Part shown: positions 7,478-15,715 of the stretch, piece by piece
Layout of the letters: every line of letters begins with the position of its first letter
Numbering within the stretch: the first letter of the stretch is position 1
Source: an uncultured Ruminococcus sp.
GTDB lineage: Bacteria > Bacillota > Clostridia > Oscillospirales > CAG-272
DNA: 40,290 nt
Reading direction: 5' to 3'
Assembly: GCA_902797235.1 (NCBI GenBank)
Contig: CADBSB010000006.1
Coordinates: forward strand, 1 to 40,290
Program-made: the position numbers and the translations under genes
Notes under the pieces: model-generated
Database searches by the model: none
Told to the model about the DNA's origin: nothing
Seen by the model: only the letters and a program-made list of their open reading frames with translations

Positions 7478-8593
7478 ATGAAAAGGTTTTTGTGTTTATT
7501 ATTATGCGTTCTCTGTATACCGTTTTGTTCGTGCGCGTTTAAAAAAGACGTTCCGCTTTTGGCGTATGAGAGCGGGGTTATGATACGTAAAGACGATGAG
7601 GAAGACTTCACGTTTGAATACGCTTATTACGAATACAACGGAAGTGAAATAAAGCGGCTGTCGGACGTCGGCGGCGCGGGCTCGCTTTTGTTATACTGCA
7701 AATTAAATGATAAAAGCTATGACGATGAAATTGATTACATATCCGCCGTGCTCGGAAAATCCGCCGCGGCGAAAGAGACCGCCTGTGCTTCCGGCACTAA
7801 ATCCGACGGCTTCGGTTTTGCGTACGACGGTGAGCCTTACGTTATAATGTATGACGGTACAAACAAAACAAACGTTATATGTTATAACGGTGTTTGCAGA
7901 GAGTTTAAGGACGACGCGTTTATAACATATATAAAAGACGTGGTCGGTCAAGCTTATCGCACCTTATTCGACTGTAACAATAAAGATAATTACTACGAAG
8001 ACAACCGGCACGACGATTATGATTTGCATTTTTATTATAATCTGCATTTTTACGACATACATGAATCAAACTTTTACATATCGTACGATAATCAGAGCGA
8101 GGACAAAAGAGTCAAAACAAAGGATGAGATTGCGTATACAGCGAGGAGTAAACTTGACGGAGTATTTGACAGCGTGAGGTTGTATAAAGATGAAGACGCG
8201 GGAATGTGGTTAGTGCATCTTTCACCTTCTCAGCCTGTTCTTGACTACGGATGTGACGTTTATATCGATATTTACGGCAATATAAAAGGCGCGGATTTTA
8301 CGTGGTGTCCGGGTCTTGCCGACGGTTATCCCGAGCTTGATTTCATATCACAAAGACTGCTTGTACAGTACGGCGCGTATTACGTAAAATCGTACGTCGT
8401 CGGAATAGTCAATAACGTATATTTCAGAGTGAAGTCTTCCGCCGAATACGGGGACGGAACGTATAAAACGATAGTGTCGACGGTAAGCGACGGAAAAATA
8501 CTGTCGTCAAAGCTATATGATACCGACGACGCGGGGAATGATTACGACGCGTTGTTTTATGAGGTTGAGAGGGAAGCGGGGATAAAGAATTAA
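7478..8593 (+). CDS. putative lipoprotein of unknown function
   Basis: The 371-residue product begins MKRFLCLLLC and has a short hydrophobic signal ending PFCSC, a plausible lipobox with Cys20 as the lipidated residue. The remaining 350 residues are rich in Tyr and Asp, with a repetitive patch near residues 178-205 (alternating LHFYYN, LHFYDIH and NFYISYD). I recognise no family. GGAGG lies 6 nt before the ATG. It has its own promoter and a strong terminator, so it is a single-gene unit between spoVT and the convergent spoIIIA operon. Confidence 0.8.
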   Translation: MKRFLCLLLCVLCIPFCSCAFKKDVPLLAYESGVMIRKDDEEDFTFEYAYYEYNGSEIKRLSDVGGAGSLLLYCKLNDKSYDDEIDYISAVLGKSAAAKETACASGTKSDGFGFAYDGEPYVIMYDGTNKTNVICYNGVCREFKDDAFITYIKDVVGQAYRTLFDCNNKDNYYEDNRHDDYDLHFYYNLHFYDIHESNFYISYDNQSEDKRVKTKDEIAYTARSKLDGVFDSVRLYKDEDAGMWLVHLSPSQPVLDYGCDVYIDIYGNIKGADFTWCPGLADGYPELDFISQRLLVQYGAYYVKSYVVGIVNNVYFRVKSSAEYGDGTYKTIVSTVSDGKILSSKLYDTDDAGNDYDALFYEVEREAGIKN

Positions 8594-8622
8594 GAATTCA
8601 GAATTAAGAGGTGCGGCGTAAT

Positions 8623-8644
8623 TTTACCGCAGGTAAATATAACT
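8623..8644 (+). repeat. single mini-hairpin unit with ATATAACT linker
   Basis: TTTACC-GCA-GGTAAA is followed directly by ATATAACT (overlapping by one A). This is the same layout as the arrays at 13281-13356 and 40199-40276, here as a single unit between a lipoprotein gene and its terminator. Confidence 0.55.
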
Positions 8645-8656
8645 CTGTGCGAGAAG

Positions 8657-8696
8657 AAAAAAATCCGGGAGCGGTATGTGTTCTCGGATTTTTTTT
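8657..8696. terminator. bidirectional terminator between convergent transcription units
   Basis: A 15-bp stem (8657-8671 with about 8682-8696, two G-U pairs) has A7 on the left and T8 on the right, so it can end the lipoprotein transcript on plus and the spoIIIA operon on minus. Confidence 0.85.
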
Positions 8697-8734
8697 GACA
8701 CGATTTTCGGTTTTTTTGCCTTATAATGTGTATG

Positions 8735-9295
8735 TCACTTTTTAAGCGAGATGAAGACGTTTTCGGGCAGCACCGACGCGGTTTTGTACGCTATCTCCTT
8801 TATCTGCGCGACCTCGTTCGGTAAGAGGTTATCGTCGCTTTTTACGACTATGGAGAGCGTGTCGCCGGAGATGACGGCTATGCAGTCCTCAAAGCCCTTT
8901 GCTTTTACGAGCGTTTCGACGTTCGCCTCCTTTTCTATATCCGCCGATATGCGCGTTATGTCGGCGAGCGCCTGCTTTGACGCGTCCTTATCCGCGCCTG
9001 AATCGACGACGGCGTGCAGGACCTCCATAGCTTCGTCGCGCGCTTTCGTGCGGTTGAGAGCGGAGGCTTCGAAAAAGTCCTCATTCTGTTTTACGGCGCC
9101 CGTGCTTCCGGCGTTGTTTTTGACCGCGGTCGACGAGGTCTTCGGCAAAACGAGGTTCAGCGTTACCGCCGTGCCGATTATAAGCACGCCGGCCGCTATC
9201 GCCGCGCTCCTTTTGCCGTACTTTTTGAAAAAATCCTTCAGCTTCTCCCCGAATGCTTTTACATTTTCCTTGTTTTGCGCTTTTATTATTCTCAT
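8735..9295 (-). CDS. spoIIIAH: stage III sporulation protein AH
   Basis: SpoIIIAH is the mother-cell half of the SpoIIQ-SpoIIIAH channel that bridges the two membranes around the engulfed forespore. The 186-residue protein has a cytosolic N-terminus, one transmembrane helix at about residues 31-50, a Ser/Thr/Asn linker and a YscJ/FliF-like domain (near residues 82-186), with RDEAMEVL at the start of that domain and LPENVFISLK at the end. The ATG at 9295 is preceded by AAAGGAG; a longer frame to 9331 overlaps spoIIIAG. It is the last gene of the operon. The length is a little shorter than the 218 residues in B. subtilis. Confidence 0.95.
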   Translation of the reverse strand: MRIIKAQNKENVKAFGEKLKDFFKKYGKRSAAIAAGVLIIGTAVTLNLVLPKTSSTAVKNNAGSTGAVKQNEDFFEASALNRTKARDEAMEVLHAVVDSGADKDASKQALADITRISADIEKEANVETLVKAKGFEDCIAVISGDTLSIVVKSDDNLLPNEVAQIKEIAYKTASVLPENVFISLKK

Positions 9296-9314
9296 GGCAA
9301 GCTCCTTTATGTGT

Positions 9315-9767
9315 TTATTTGTACGAGGCAACGTATATTTTCGCGCTCGACACGCCGTACGCGCAGGACAGAGCCTCCGTTATCTTCCGCTTTACCGCCG
9401 GATCGTCGCCGTTTCTGCACACCACGGTTATGCCGCGTATAACGGGCGCCGCAACTCTTACCGCCACGGGTGAGCCGGACGAGATCACCGTCTGCTCGCC
9501 GCCCTCCGTCACGTTTTTGGCGTACTGAGTTTCGCGTCCGTACTCCGCGGAAACCATGACGTATACCTTGCCGCCGCACATCGCCTGTACCGTTTGTTCT
9601 ATTTTATTCGTCGCCTGCCGCTCATATTCCGATATTTCATCGGAATTGTCATCTGTTTTTGCGCGGCCGCCGTATATCATAAGCAAAACGCCCGATACGA
9701 GCGCGGCGGCGATAAGTATGATCGCCTTTTTATTTTTTAAAAGCCCCGATAAAAATCCGTTTTTCAT
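9315..9767 (-). CDS. spoIIIAG: stage III sporulation protein AG
   Basis: SpoIIIAG forms the large oligomeric ring in the intermembrane space of the feeding-tube complex. The 150 residues show a basic cytosolic N-terminus, a transmembrane helix at about 15-34, and a ring-building domain with YERQATNKIEQTVQAMCG, KVYVMVSAEYG and the C-terminal VVCRNGDDPAVKRKITEAL segment. The product is shorter than the B. subtilis protein (229 residues), mainly in the beta-insertion region. The ATG at 9767 overlaps the spoIIIAF stop as ATGA, which indicates coupled translation. Confidence 0.93.
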   Translation of the reverse strand: MKNGFLSGLLKNKKAIILIAAALVSGVLLMIYGGRAKTDDNSDEISEYERQATNKIEQTVQAMCGGKVYVMVSAEYGRETQYAKNVTEGGEQTVISSGSPVAVRVAAPVIRGITVVCRNGDDPAVKRKITEALSCAYGVSSAKIYVASYK

Positions 9768-10228
9768 TCCTCTATCACCACCTCGCACGGAACGCCGAGC
9801 AGCTCTGACACGTCGTTTTTGAGGCTTACGGTGTAAACCGCGTATTTCAACCCTTTAAGCTCCGTTTTAACGCCGGTGAGCCGGATCGTTTTGCCGTCGT
9901 TGTCGTATGAAACGCTTACCTTTATATCGTCCTTTGGCACGTTGTGCTTCTGATACGCCAGATCGGCGACCGCGTTTTCAAGGCTGCTCACCGTCAGCTT
10001 TACGGTCAGCTCCGCCGCCTTATCGGTCATATCCGTTATCCGCACCTCTGCGTTGTCTATCTGCGGTACGCTTGTATCAAATGGCAAAAAGGATAAGATA
10101 ACGGATAAAACGCATAGTGAGCAGGCGAACCGCACGTATTTTTTGATCGCGTCGCCCGGGCAGATCATCAAAACCGCCGTGCATATCGCGGACAGTACGG
10201 CAAGCTGAGACAAAAGCCGGCTTATCAT
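9764..10228 (-). CDS. spoIIIAF: stage III sporulation protein AF
   Basis: The 154-residue protein has two N-terminal transmembrane helices (about residues 4-22 and 30-50) and a soluble alpha/beta domain with the family's CEVVIEE-type C-terminus, as expected for SpoIIIAF of the A-H complex. The start at 10228 overlaps the spoIIIAE stop (ATGA). The open frame extends upstream to 10312, but that part lies within spoIIIAE. The sequence is diverged and was assigned mainly by operon position and topology. Confidence 0.88.
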   Translation of the reverse strand: MISRLLSQLAVLSAICTAVLMICPGDAIKKYVRFACSLCVLSVILSFLPFDTSVPQIDNAEVRITDMTDKAAELTVKLTVSSLENAVADLAYQKHNVPKDDIKVSVSYDNDGKTIRLTGVKTELKGLKYAVYTVSLKNDVSELLGVPCEVVIEE

Positions 10229-11187
10229 ATGCAGAAAAGCGCGCACGCCGCCGAAAAAACGACGGACACGGTGAGGATGACTGATAAAAGTACGGATAAA
10301 ACGTCGTTGCACTCGTCAAAAAACGTTTGCAGCGCGTCCGCTTCGAGAAAAGCACAGAGCGCGGACGAGGCGCGCATACAGAGCTTTGAGAGCACGACCG
10401 ACGAAACGGCGGGTATGACTATGACGAGAAGCGAGATCACACCGCCCGCGCCCGCCGCGCCCCTTACGGCGGCGATCGACGTCGTTACCGCGGTGACGGA
10501 TTCCGACAAGGACGAGCCGATTATGGGAATAAAAGAGGAGGACGCGAATTTGACCACCTTTATCGCCGCGCCGTCCGCCGCCTTTGCTATGACCGTCTGA
10601 TACGAGAGCACGGCGCAAAGCACGGCGCCCGCGGCCGTGCAGAGAAACACGGTCGCCCGCTTTACCGTTTTTGAAATATGCTTCATACCGGCGTCAAACC
10701 CGAAGACGGATATAAGCGACACGCCGAAAAGTATGAGGGAGAGCGGGAAAAGGATTTTGTCCGACAGAAGCCGCGTTATCTGCAAGGCGAGCATTAGCGT
10801 TGACGCCGAGGAGCTTCCGCCGACTATGTTCCCGGTAAGCCCGTACATGGCGCACATCGCGGCGGACATAGTGTCCATAAATATCGCAACAGCGGAAAGG
10901 CTTGCCTGAACGGCATCGTACGCGCGCCTTAAAACTTCAAAAGCCGCGATGGAGCAAAGAAGCGCGGCACAGAGATCCGTCGCGCCCGTGCTATCCGACA
11001 CGGCGGAGACGAAGTGCTTCACGAGCGCGGCTGTTATTATAAGCCCGAAAAGTATAAGAGCGGATGAAAGCGCCGGCTTTATCCCGTCCCTAAACGAGGA
11101 AAACAGCGCGTCCTCCGCCTCACCCTGACCGTAAAGCGTGATCCCGCCGCAGTATTCGCTTGCTATGTAGTTTTGAAGCTCCTGCAT
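10225..11187 (-). CDS. spoIIIAE: stage III sporulation protein AE
   Basis: SpoIIIAE is the large polytopic membrane subunit of the SpoIIIA complex. The 320 residues contain about seven hydrophobic segments, with the family-typical FLEADALQTFFDECNDVLSVLL near the C-terminus and SFIPIIGSSLSESV in the middle. B. subtilis SpoIIIAE has 399 residues with an N-terminal signal and periplasmic region; here the N-terminal part is shortened to about 40 residues and lacks an obvious signal peptide. No better upstream start exists, because spoIIIAD ends 6 nt before the ATG. Confidence 0.93.
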   Translation of the reverse strand: MQELQNYIASEYCGGITLYGQGEAEDALFSSFRDGIKPALSSALILFGLIITAALVKHFVSAVSDSTGATDLCAALLCSIAAFEVLRRAYDAVQASLSAVAIFMDTMSAAMCAMYGLTGNIVGGSSSASTLMLALQITRLLSDKILFPLSLILFGVSLISVFGFDAGMKHISKTVKRATVFLCTAAGAVLCAVLSYQTVIAKAADGAAIKVVKFASSSFIPIIGSSLSESVTAVTTSIAAVRGAAGAGGVISLLVIVIPAVSSVVLSKLCMRASSALCAFLEADALQTFFDECNDVLSVLLSVILTVSVVFSAACALFCI

Positions 11188-11193
11188 TTTAAA

Positions 11194-11580
11194 TTACCCG
11201 TTTATATATCCCAGTGCTGTATTCAGTACCCCTTTTATGAGCGGCAGGCAGACGGTAAGTATGCCGAGCTTGCCCGCCGTCAGTATTTTCAAGCCGGCGG
11301 AGGCTTCGCCGCTGTCCTTGCAGATATCCGCGGCGGTGTGCGCTATGAAGCCTATGCCCGCGGATTTGAATATGTACGGCAGATATTCGTTTATTCCGTC
11401 CGTTGCCGGAACTGTCAGCCCGTTTTTTATATACAGAAAGCCTTGTACTATAAGAAAAACGAGCCATACGGACAAAAGCACGGAGAGGATGCCGCCTATC
11501 CCCGCCTCTATCCGCTTTACTGCGGAGATCAGAAGCGCGAGCGACGCCGCGAGGATGCAGACGGCCGCCGCTTCCGTCAC
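11194..11580 (-). CDS. spoIIIAD: stage III sporulation protein AD
   Basis: The 128-residue membrane protein has about four helices and typical SpoIIIAD features: YLPYIFKSAGIGFIAHTAADICKDSGEA near residues 67-94 and a terminal segment LPLIKGVLNTALG. It begins with GTG at 11580, overlapping the spoIIIAC stop as GTGA, so translation is coupled. SpoIIIAC and SpoIIIAD share helical folds and are thought to sit together in the outer forespore membrane. Confidence 0.94.
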   Translation of the reverse strand: MTEAAAVCILAASLALLISAVKRIEAGIGGILSVLLSVWLVFLIVQGFLYIKNGLTVPATDGINEYLPYIFKSAGIGFIAHTAADICKDSGEASAGLKILTAGKLGILTVCLPLIKGVLNTALGYING

Positions 11581-11771
11581 AGTCCGAACGAGGCGCGGAT
11601 ATACGAAAACAGATCGGATACCCGGCCGACTATCATCAAAAGTATCACCACGATCCCGCAGAGAGACAAAAGCATCGCCATTTCCTCCCTGCCGGACTTT
11701 GAAAGCACCACGTACGTCACCGCGACGAGCAGACCTACGCCCGCCGCCTTAAAAATAATATCTATATCCAA
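11577..11771 (-). CDS. spoIIIAC: stage III sporulation protein AC
   Basis: This is a 64-residue protein of two transmembrane helices (about residues 5-24 and 32-50), with the SpoIIIAC signature FKAAGVGLLVAV and ending in DLFSYIRASFGL. It starts with TTG at 11771, supported by AAAGGAGG five bases upstream. The size agrees with the 68 residues in B. subtilis. It lies 14 nt after spoIIIAB and overlaps spoIIIAD. Confidence 0.94.
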   Translation of the reverse strand: MDIDIIFKAAGVGLLVAVTYVVLSKSGREEMAMLLSLCGIVVILLMIVGRVSDLFSYIRASFGL

Positions 11772-11785
11772 AACGTCCTCCTTTA

Positions 11786-12235
11786 TCAGAGGAAAATGAT
11801 GACCGCAGAGATCCCGGTAAAAAGGGAGAGCGCGATATATAATTTCGGCGCGTTTTTGCTCTTTTTGCGGCGTTCTTCAAGGTACGTTTCATACTGCGAT
11901 ATAAGACTGTCGAACGCTCCGCGCTGTACCGCCGCGTCGCCCTTGCCGACGACGGAGCAAAAGTCGCGGAATATACCGCGCTCCGCGCCGTTCAGTTTTT
12001 TAAGCGTTTCCTCATACGCGGAATATATGCCGTCCGTTTTATCTCTCTGAAAAACGGGGAGACGGGACAGTATTATATCCGTCGGCGTCATGTTTTCGCA
12101 TATCTCGTCTCTTATATACTTCATAACCCTGTATATCTCCTCCGATACCCGGAGCGCCTCGCCCGAGGCCGAGGACAGCAAAAGACCGACGGATAAAGAG
12201 GATATTATTATCAGAGCCGCGCCCGCGTATTTCAT
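11786..12235 (-). CDS. spoIIIAB: stage III sporulation protein AB
   Basis: The 149-residue protein has transmembrane helices at the two ends (about residues 3-23 and 132-149) flanking a charged helical domain, the arrangement of SpoIIIAB, a distant relative of type II secretion F proteins. It is expected to work with the SpoIIIAA ATPase at the mother-cell face of the complex. The ATG overlaps the spoIIIAA stop by 4 nt. The length is close to the 171 residues of B. subtilis. Confidence 0.93.
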   Translation of the reverse strand: MKYAGAALIIISSLSVGLLLSSASGEALRVSEEIYRVMKYIRDEICENMTPTDIILSRLPVFQRDKTDGIYSAYEETLKKLNGAERGIFRDFCSVVGKGDAAVQRGAFDSLISQYETYLEERRKKSKNAPKLYIALSLFTGISAVIIFL

Positions 12236-13128
12236 AAGCTTTTATCTTTTATATCAAAACAGAATTCCGTGCCGCGCCGCGACAGAAAAACGTACTTTTC
12301 AAATATGCCGCCGTCATATAGCAGCTTCAGGTTCGGACGGCTGAGTAATGATCTCATACAGTCCGCGTGCGCGGTGCAGATGAGTATTACGCCGCCGCTC
12401 TGCGCGGAGAGAAGCGCTCTCGCCTCGTCGTCGCCGCCGAGCTCGTCGCAGAGCACCGCCTGCGCGGACATATTGCGGACGGCGCATTCCACCGCGGCAG
12501 CCTTCTCCTTGCCGCAGATATAGTCCGCGAAAAGCGGCTTTTTCTCCGGCAAAAGCTCGTATTTCGTGTCGCAGACGACTATCCTCATGCCGTACCTTGC
12601 GCAGAGCTGGTACGCTATATCGCGTAAAAGCGTCGTTTTACCGACGCCGGGCGGAGAGCATATGAGCATTGAAACGACGCCCGTTTCTTCAAGCAGTTTT
12701 ACGCTGCACCCGCGTATCTCGCGCGGGATGCGTATGCAGATGCCGTCTATGCCGTAGACCGGGCCTCCGAGCACGCCGTACGTCGATACCCCCGCGCGCA
12801 CTCTGCCGGAGGATGAAATGTAGCCGCGCTCAAGCTCGTCTCTGTGTGAGTGGAACGACGTCCTGCACAAAAGCGCCGCGCAGCCGTCCAGATCCTCTTT
12901 CGTGCATATGTACGGGGGTCCCGACAGATTTCCCGTCTCGTCAAAAACGACGTTTTTGTCCGCCGCGGAGACGGAGAGCGCGCCGTTAAGCCGCAGTCTT
13001 ATCTCCGTCACCTCCGACGCGAGCCGCGGATATTTCATGCAGAAAAGATTCAGTATGCCGGATATGCGTTTAGGCAGGTACGGGTACGCCTCAAACACGG
13101 GCAAGCGATCGTTTTTTATATCCGTCAA
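12232..13128 (-). CDS. spoIIIAA: stage III sporulation protein AA (ATPase)
   Basis: SpoIIIAA is the secretion-type AAA ATPase that energises the SpoIIIA-SpoIIQ channel. The 298 residues include the Walker A SPPGVGKTT at 158-166, a Walker B-like AVLCDELGG and the downstream GVILICTAHAD sensor region. The N-terminal domain has EIRLRLN and SGRVRAGV blocks typical of the family. I place the start at TTG 13128 because GGGAGG lies 7 nt upstream and the result matches the family length (307); a frame to 13218 would run through the sigma-E promoter. It is first in the operon. Confidence 0.95.
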   Translation of the reverse strand: MTDIKNDRLPVFEAYPYLPKRISGILNLFCMKYPRLASEVTEIRLRLNGALSVSAADKNVVFDETGNLSGPPYICTKEDLDGCAALLCRTSFHSHRDELERGYISSSGRVRAGVSTYGVLGGPVYGIDGICIRIPREIRGCSVKLLEETGVVSMLICSPPGVGKTTLLRDIAYQLCARYGMRIVVCDTKYELLPEKKPLFADYICGKEKAAAVECAVRNMSAQAVLCDELGGDDEARALLSAQSGGVILICTAHADCMRSLLSRPNLKLLYDGGIFEKYVFLSRRGTEFCFDIKDKSL

Positions 13129-13155
13129 TCCGCCACCTCCCGTACGCTTTGTTTC

Positions 13156-13184
13156 AATATATGAAAGCGGGAGGGTTATTATTA
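13156..13184 (-). promoter_or_regulatory. sigma-E promoter of the spoIIIA operon
   Basis: On the minus strand TAATAAT (six of seven against KMATATT), 14 nt and CATATATT (full match to CATAYAHT) lie about 30 nt before the spoIIIAA start. The spoIIIA operon is sigma-E-controlled in B. subtilis, so motif and gene identity agree. Confidence 0.8.
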
Positions 13185-13280
13185 CAGAGCGTTGAATAAC
13201 AAATCGCGTGCGTGGCAAAAATAATGTTATCCCGGATGTTTGTTTGCGGGATCGGTGTTCGCCTCATTTAACAAATTTCG

Positions 13281-13356
13281 TCGGCTTTGCCGACACCTTC
13301 ACTCGCGTAAGCGAATATAACTTGCACAAGCAAATATAACTTTCCGCTTTTGCGGC
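13281..13356 (+). repeat. mini-hairpin array, ATATAACT linker
   Basis: The order is hairpin GTCGGC-TTT-GCCGAC, then TCGC-GTAA-GCGA, ATATAAC, TTGC-ACAA-GCAA, ATATAAC, and CCGC-TTTT-GCGG. The linkers recur every 19 bp while the stems differ but stay paired. It ends 13 nt before the ATG of the next gene. Confidence 0.65.
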
Positions 13357-13369
13357 ATAGAGGTATCTT

Positions 13370-15553
13370 ATGTATTCTTCCGTCATTCTTGCCGGCGGGC
13401 TGGGGACGCGGCTGCGGCCGCTGACCGACACCGTGCCGAAACCGATGCTTCCCGTCGGCGGGGAGCCGAACCTTGTCAGATTATGCGAGCATCTGTGCAA
13501 AAACGGCTTTGAATCCGCCGTCGTTACGCTCAGATACCTGCCCGACAAAATAAAAGAACAGCTGACGGACACCTGCCGCGGCGTTGATCTGAAATACGTC
13601 TGCGAGGACGAGCCGCGCGGCACCGCGGGCGCCGTCAAAGCCGTTTCGCATATGCTTTGCGACGATTTCCTTGTCATATCCGGCGACGCGGTCTGCACTC
13701 TCGATCTGTCCGCGGCGTTTGAGGAGCATAAAAAAAGCGGTGCGCTCGTCACGATCATCACGCACACCTCTAAGGAGCCCTTGCAGTACGGCTGTGTTGT
13801 GAGCGGCGCAGACGGCAGGATAATCGGCTTTTGCGAAAAACCGTCGTGGCAGCAGGTGATGTCCGACAAAGTAAACACGGGCATATATTTTTTATCAAAA
13901 CGCGCGCTCGACTACGTGCCGGATAACGGCGCCTGCGATTTTTCACGCGACGTTTTTCCGAAAATGATGCAGAACGGCGAGCTTTTATATTCCTGCGAGG
14001 CTGAGGGGTACTGGCGCGACATAGGCTCGTTTTCCGAATATCTTGCGGCAAACCGCGACATGATAAGCGGCGGCAATAACGCGGAGACCGAGGGCTCAGT
14101 TTACGGCGACGATTTCCGATTAGGCAAAAATTCCGCCTTTATTAACTCCGTCGCCTTTGACGGGGTGAGCATAGCGGACAACTGCTCGGTCGTCGGCAGT
14201 ATTTTAGCGCGCAACGTGACAGTCGGCGACGGCTGCGTTCTGCGCGACGGCTGCGTGATAGGAGAGGGCGCGGTTATAAACGACGGCGTTCACCTTGGCA
14301 GCGGCGTGGTGATCGGCACGGGCAAAACCGTCACAAAAAACAAGGGAGACGAAATAATGGTAAGATCCGATCTTATTAAGGACGGACGGGTGGTCATATC
14401 CGATAAGGAACAGACGGCGGCTGAGATTTACAGGCTTTCAAGAGCTATAGCGAAGGCGGCGGACGGCTGCGTCGGCGTATGCTGCGACATAGCCGGCAAG
14501 CGCGAGGGCGAGGCGGAAATGGCGTCGTATTCCCTCTGCGACTGCGGCGCGCGCGTTTATTACTTTGGCAGATGCTCGAAAGCCGAGGCTAAGTACGCGG
14601 GTCAAATTTTCGGTACGGTGCTCAATTTATATTTTTCAAACGGCGAAGACGGTGATCTGACGGTTTGGCTATACGACGAGACGGGTCTGGCGCCTACCGC
14701 CGCGTATGAAAAAAAGATCTGCGACGCGTACAGATCGGAGCCGGAAAAATCGGGCGGCGGCAAAACGGAGCGCATAAGCGGTCTGTCCGCGGCGTATAAA
14801 AACGCGCTCGCGCACGCCGCGGATCTGAGGGGCGTATCCGTCACGGTCGTATCTTGTGCGGAAGCGGACGGGGTCGAACAGGCCTGCGCCGCGGCAGGCG
14901 CGTCGACCGGGAAGCCCGCGTCTCCCTATACGGAAAAGGACGAGTTTACGGTTAATTTATCGGAAAGGGCGGCTTTGCTCGGTCAAAACGGCGTTTTCTG
15001 TACGTTTGACGAGTGTTTGTTGATACTGTTGTCTTTGATATCGCCGGAGGAGCATCCCGTCATATCCCTGCCGTATTTTATGCCGCGGATATATGAAAAA
15101 ACGGCGAAAAGCCGCGGAATAAGGGTGCAAAGATACCTTCACAAGCCGTCGTACGAGCAACGGACGGACACGGAGGCGAGACGCGCGAGATCTCTTTGTC
15201 CGTTCTGCCACGATCCCGCGTTCTGCGCCGCGGTTTTGATGTCTGAATTGAAGAAAAACAAGCTGACTTTATCAAAAGCCGCCGAAAAGTACGCAAAGGG
15301 CGTTATACGACGCGAGGATATAAAGGTTTCCGACAAAGAAAAGGCGGCGTGTATGAGAAGACTTTACGAGGCGTATATGCCGTACCAGGTCAGCGCGTCG
15401 GACGGCGTGAGCGTCGTAGAGGGCGGCGCGGAGGGCGTTGCGATGGCGGCGGATACGGATAAAATAAGGATAGTCATATCCGCCGACAGCGAGGAGGCGG
15501 CGGAAGACGCGGTCGGCGAGATAATGATGCGGCTCGGCTTTCCGCGTTCATAA
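13370..15553 (+). CDS. mannose-1-phosphate guanylyltransferase-like protein fused to a degenerate phosphomannomutase domain
   Basis: Residues 1-230 are a nucleotidyltransferase: LAGGLGTRLRPLT and KPMLPVGG form the sugar-nucleotide pyrophosphorylase signature, followed by EDEPRGTAGA, ISGDAV and GYWRDIGS. Residues 240-325 are left-handed beta-helix hexapeptide repeats. Residues 330-727 follow the phosphohexomutase fold order (LYDETGLAPTAAYEKKI is the clearest trace), but I find neither the phosphoserine loop (TASHNP type) nor the DGDGDR metal loop. Related fused proteins of Bacillota and cyanobacteria also lack the canonical serine loop. The transferase probably makes GDP-mannose or a related NDP-sugar for envelope glycans; the mutase half is probably regulatory or structural. 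AGAGGT precedes the ATG. It is a single-gene unit. Confidence 0.85.
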   Translation: MYSSVILAGGLGTRLRPLTDTVPKPMLPVGGEPNLVRLCEHLCKNGFESAVVTLRYLPDKIKEQLTDTCRGVDLKYVCEDEPRGTAGAVKAVSHMLCDDFLVISGDAVCTLDLSAAFEEHKKSGALVTIITHTSKEPLQYGCVVSGADGRIIGFCEKPSWQQVMSDKVNTGIYFLSKRALDYVPDNGACDFSRDVFPKMMQNGELLYSCEAEGYWRDIGSFSEYLAANRDMISGGNNAETEGSVYGDDFRLGKNSAFINSVAFDGVSIADNCSVVGSILARNVTVGDGCVLRDGCVIGEGAVINDGVHLGSGVVIGTGKTVTKNKGDEIMVRSDLIKDGRVVISDKEQTAAEIYRLSRAIAKAADGCVGVCCDIAGKREGEAEMASYSLCDCGARVYYFGRCSKAEAKYAGQIFGTVLNLYFSNGEDGDLTVWLYDETGLAPTAAYEKKICDAYRSEPEKSGGGKTERISGLSAAYKNALAHAADLRGVSVTVVSCAEADGVEQACAAAGASTGKPASPYTEKDEFTVNLSERAALLGQNGVFCTFDECLLILLSLISPEEHPVISLPYFMPRIYEKTAKSRGIRVQRYLHKPSYEQRTDTEARRARSLCPFCHDPAFCAAVLMSELKKNKLTLSKAAEKYAKGVIRREDIKVSDKEKAACMRRLYEAYMPYQVSASDGVSVVEGGAEGVAMAADTDKIRIVISADSEEAAEDAVGEIMMRLGFPRS

Positions 15554-15572
15554 AATCTTTATATTAACTGTC

Positions 15573-15601
15573 TTGAAGAAACGGCGTATAAATGGTATAA
15601 T
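15573..15601 (+). promoter_or_regulatory. sigma-A promoter of the RNase J operon
   Basis: TTGAAG, 17 nt and TATAAT with an extended -10 (TGGTATAAT) are present. It gives a leader of roughly 105 nt before the ATG at 15716. Confidence 0.7.
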
Positions 15602-15624
15602 TCCTATAATAATCAAAACTTTAC

Positions 15625-15687
15625 GCGGCTTGACGCCGCTACATATATACAAATAACAAAACCACGATAATATCGCGGTGTTTTCTC
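15625..15687 (+). promoter_or_regulatory. rnj leader hairpins, the second terminator-like
   Basis: The first hairpin is GCGGC-TTGAC-GCCGC (15625-15639). The second, CCACGAT/ATCGCGG with one mismatch and flanking A4 and T4 runs (about 15657-15685), looks like a weak terminator. Both lie between the promoter and the RNase J start, so they may end read-through from the upstream gene or act as a control element. Confidence 0.45.
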
Positions 15688-15715
15688 TATGAAAACCGGA
15701 AATGAGGTAAAAATA

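Noticed and set aside
8623-8644. CRISPR array interpretation of the hairpin/linker repeats
   Set aside because: The constant part is only 7-8 bp, the variable parts are palindromic and 10-26 bp, and no cas gene is present.
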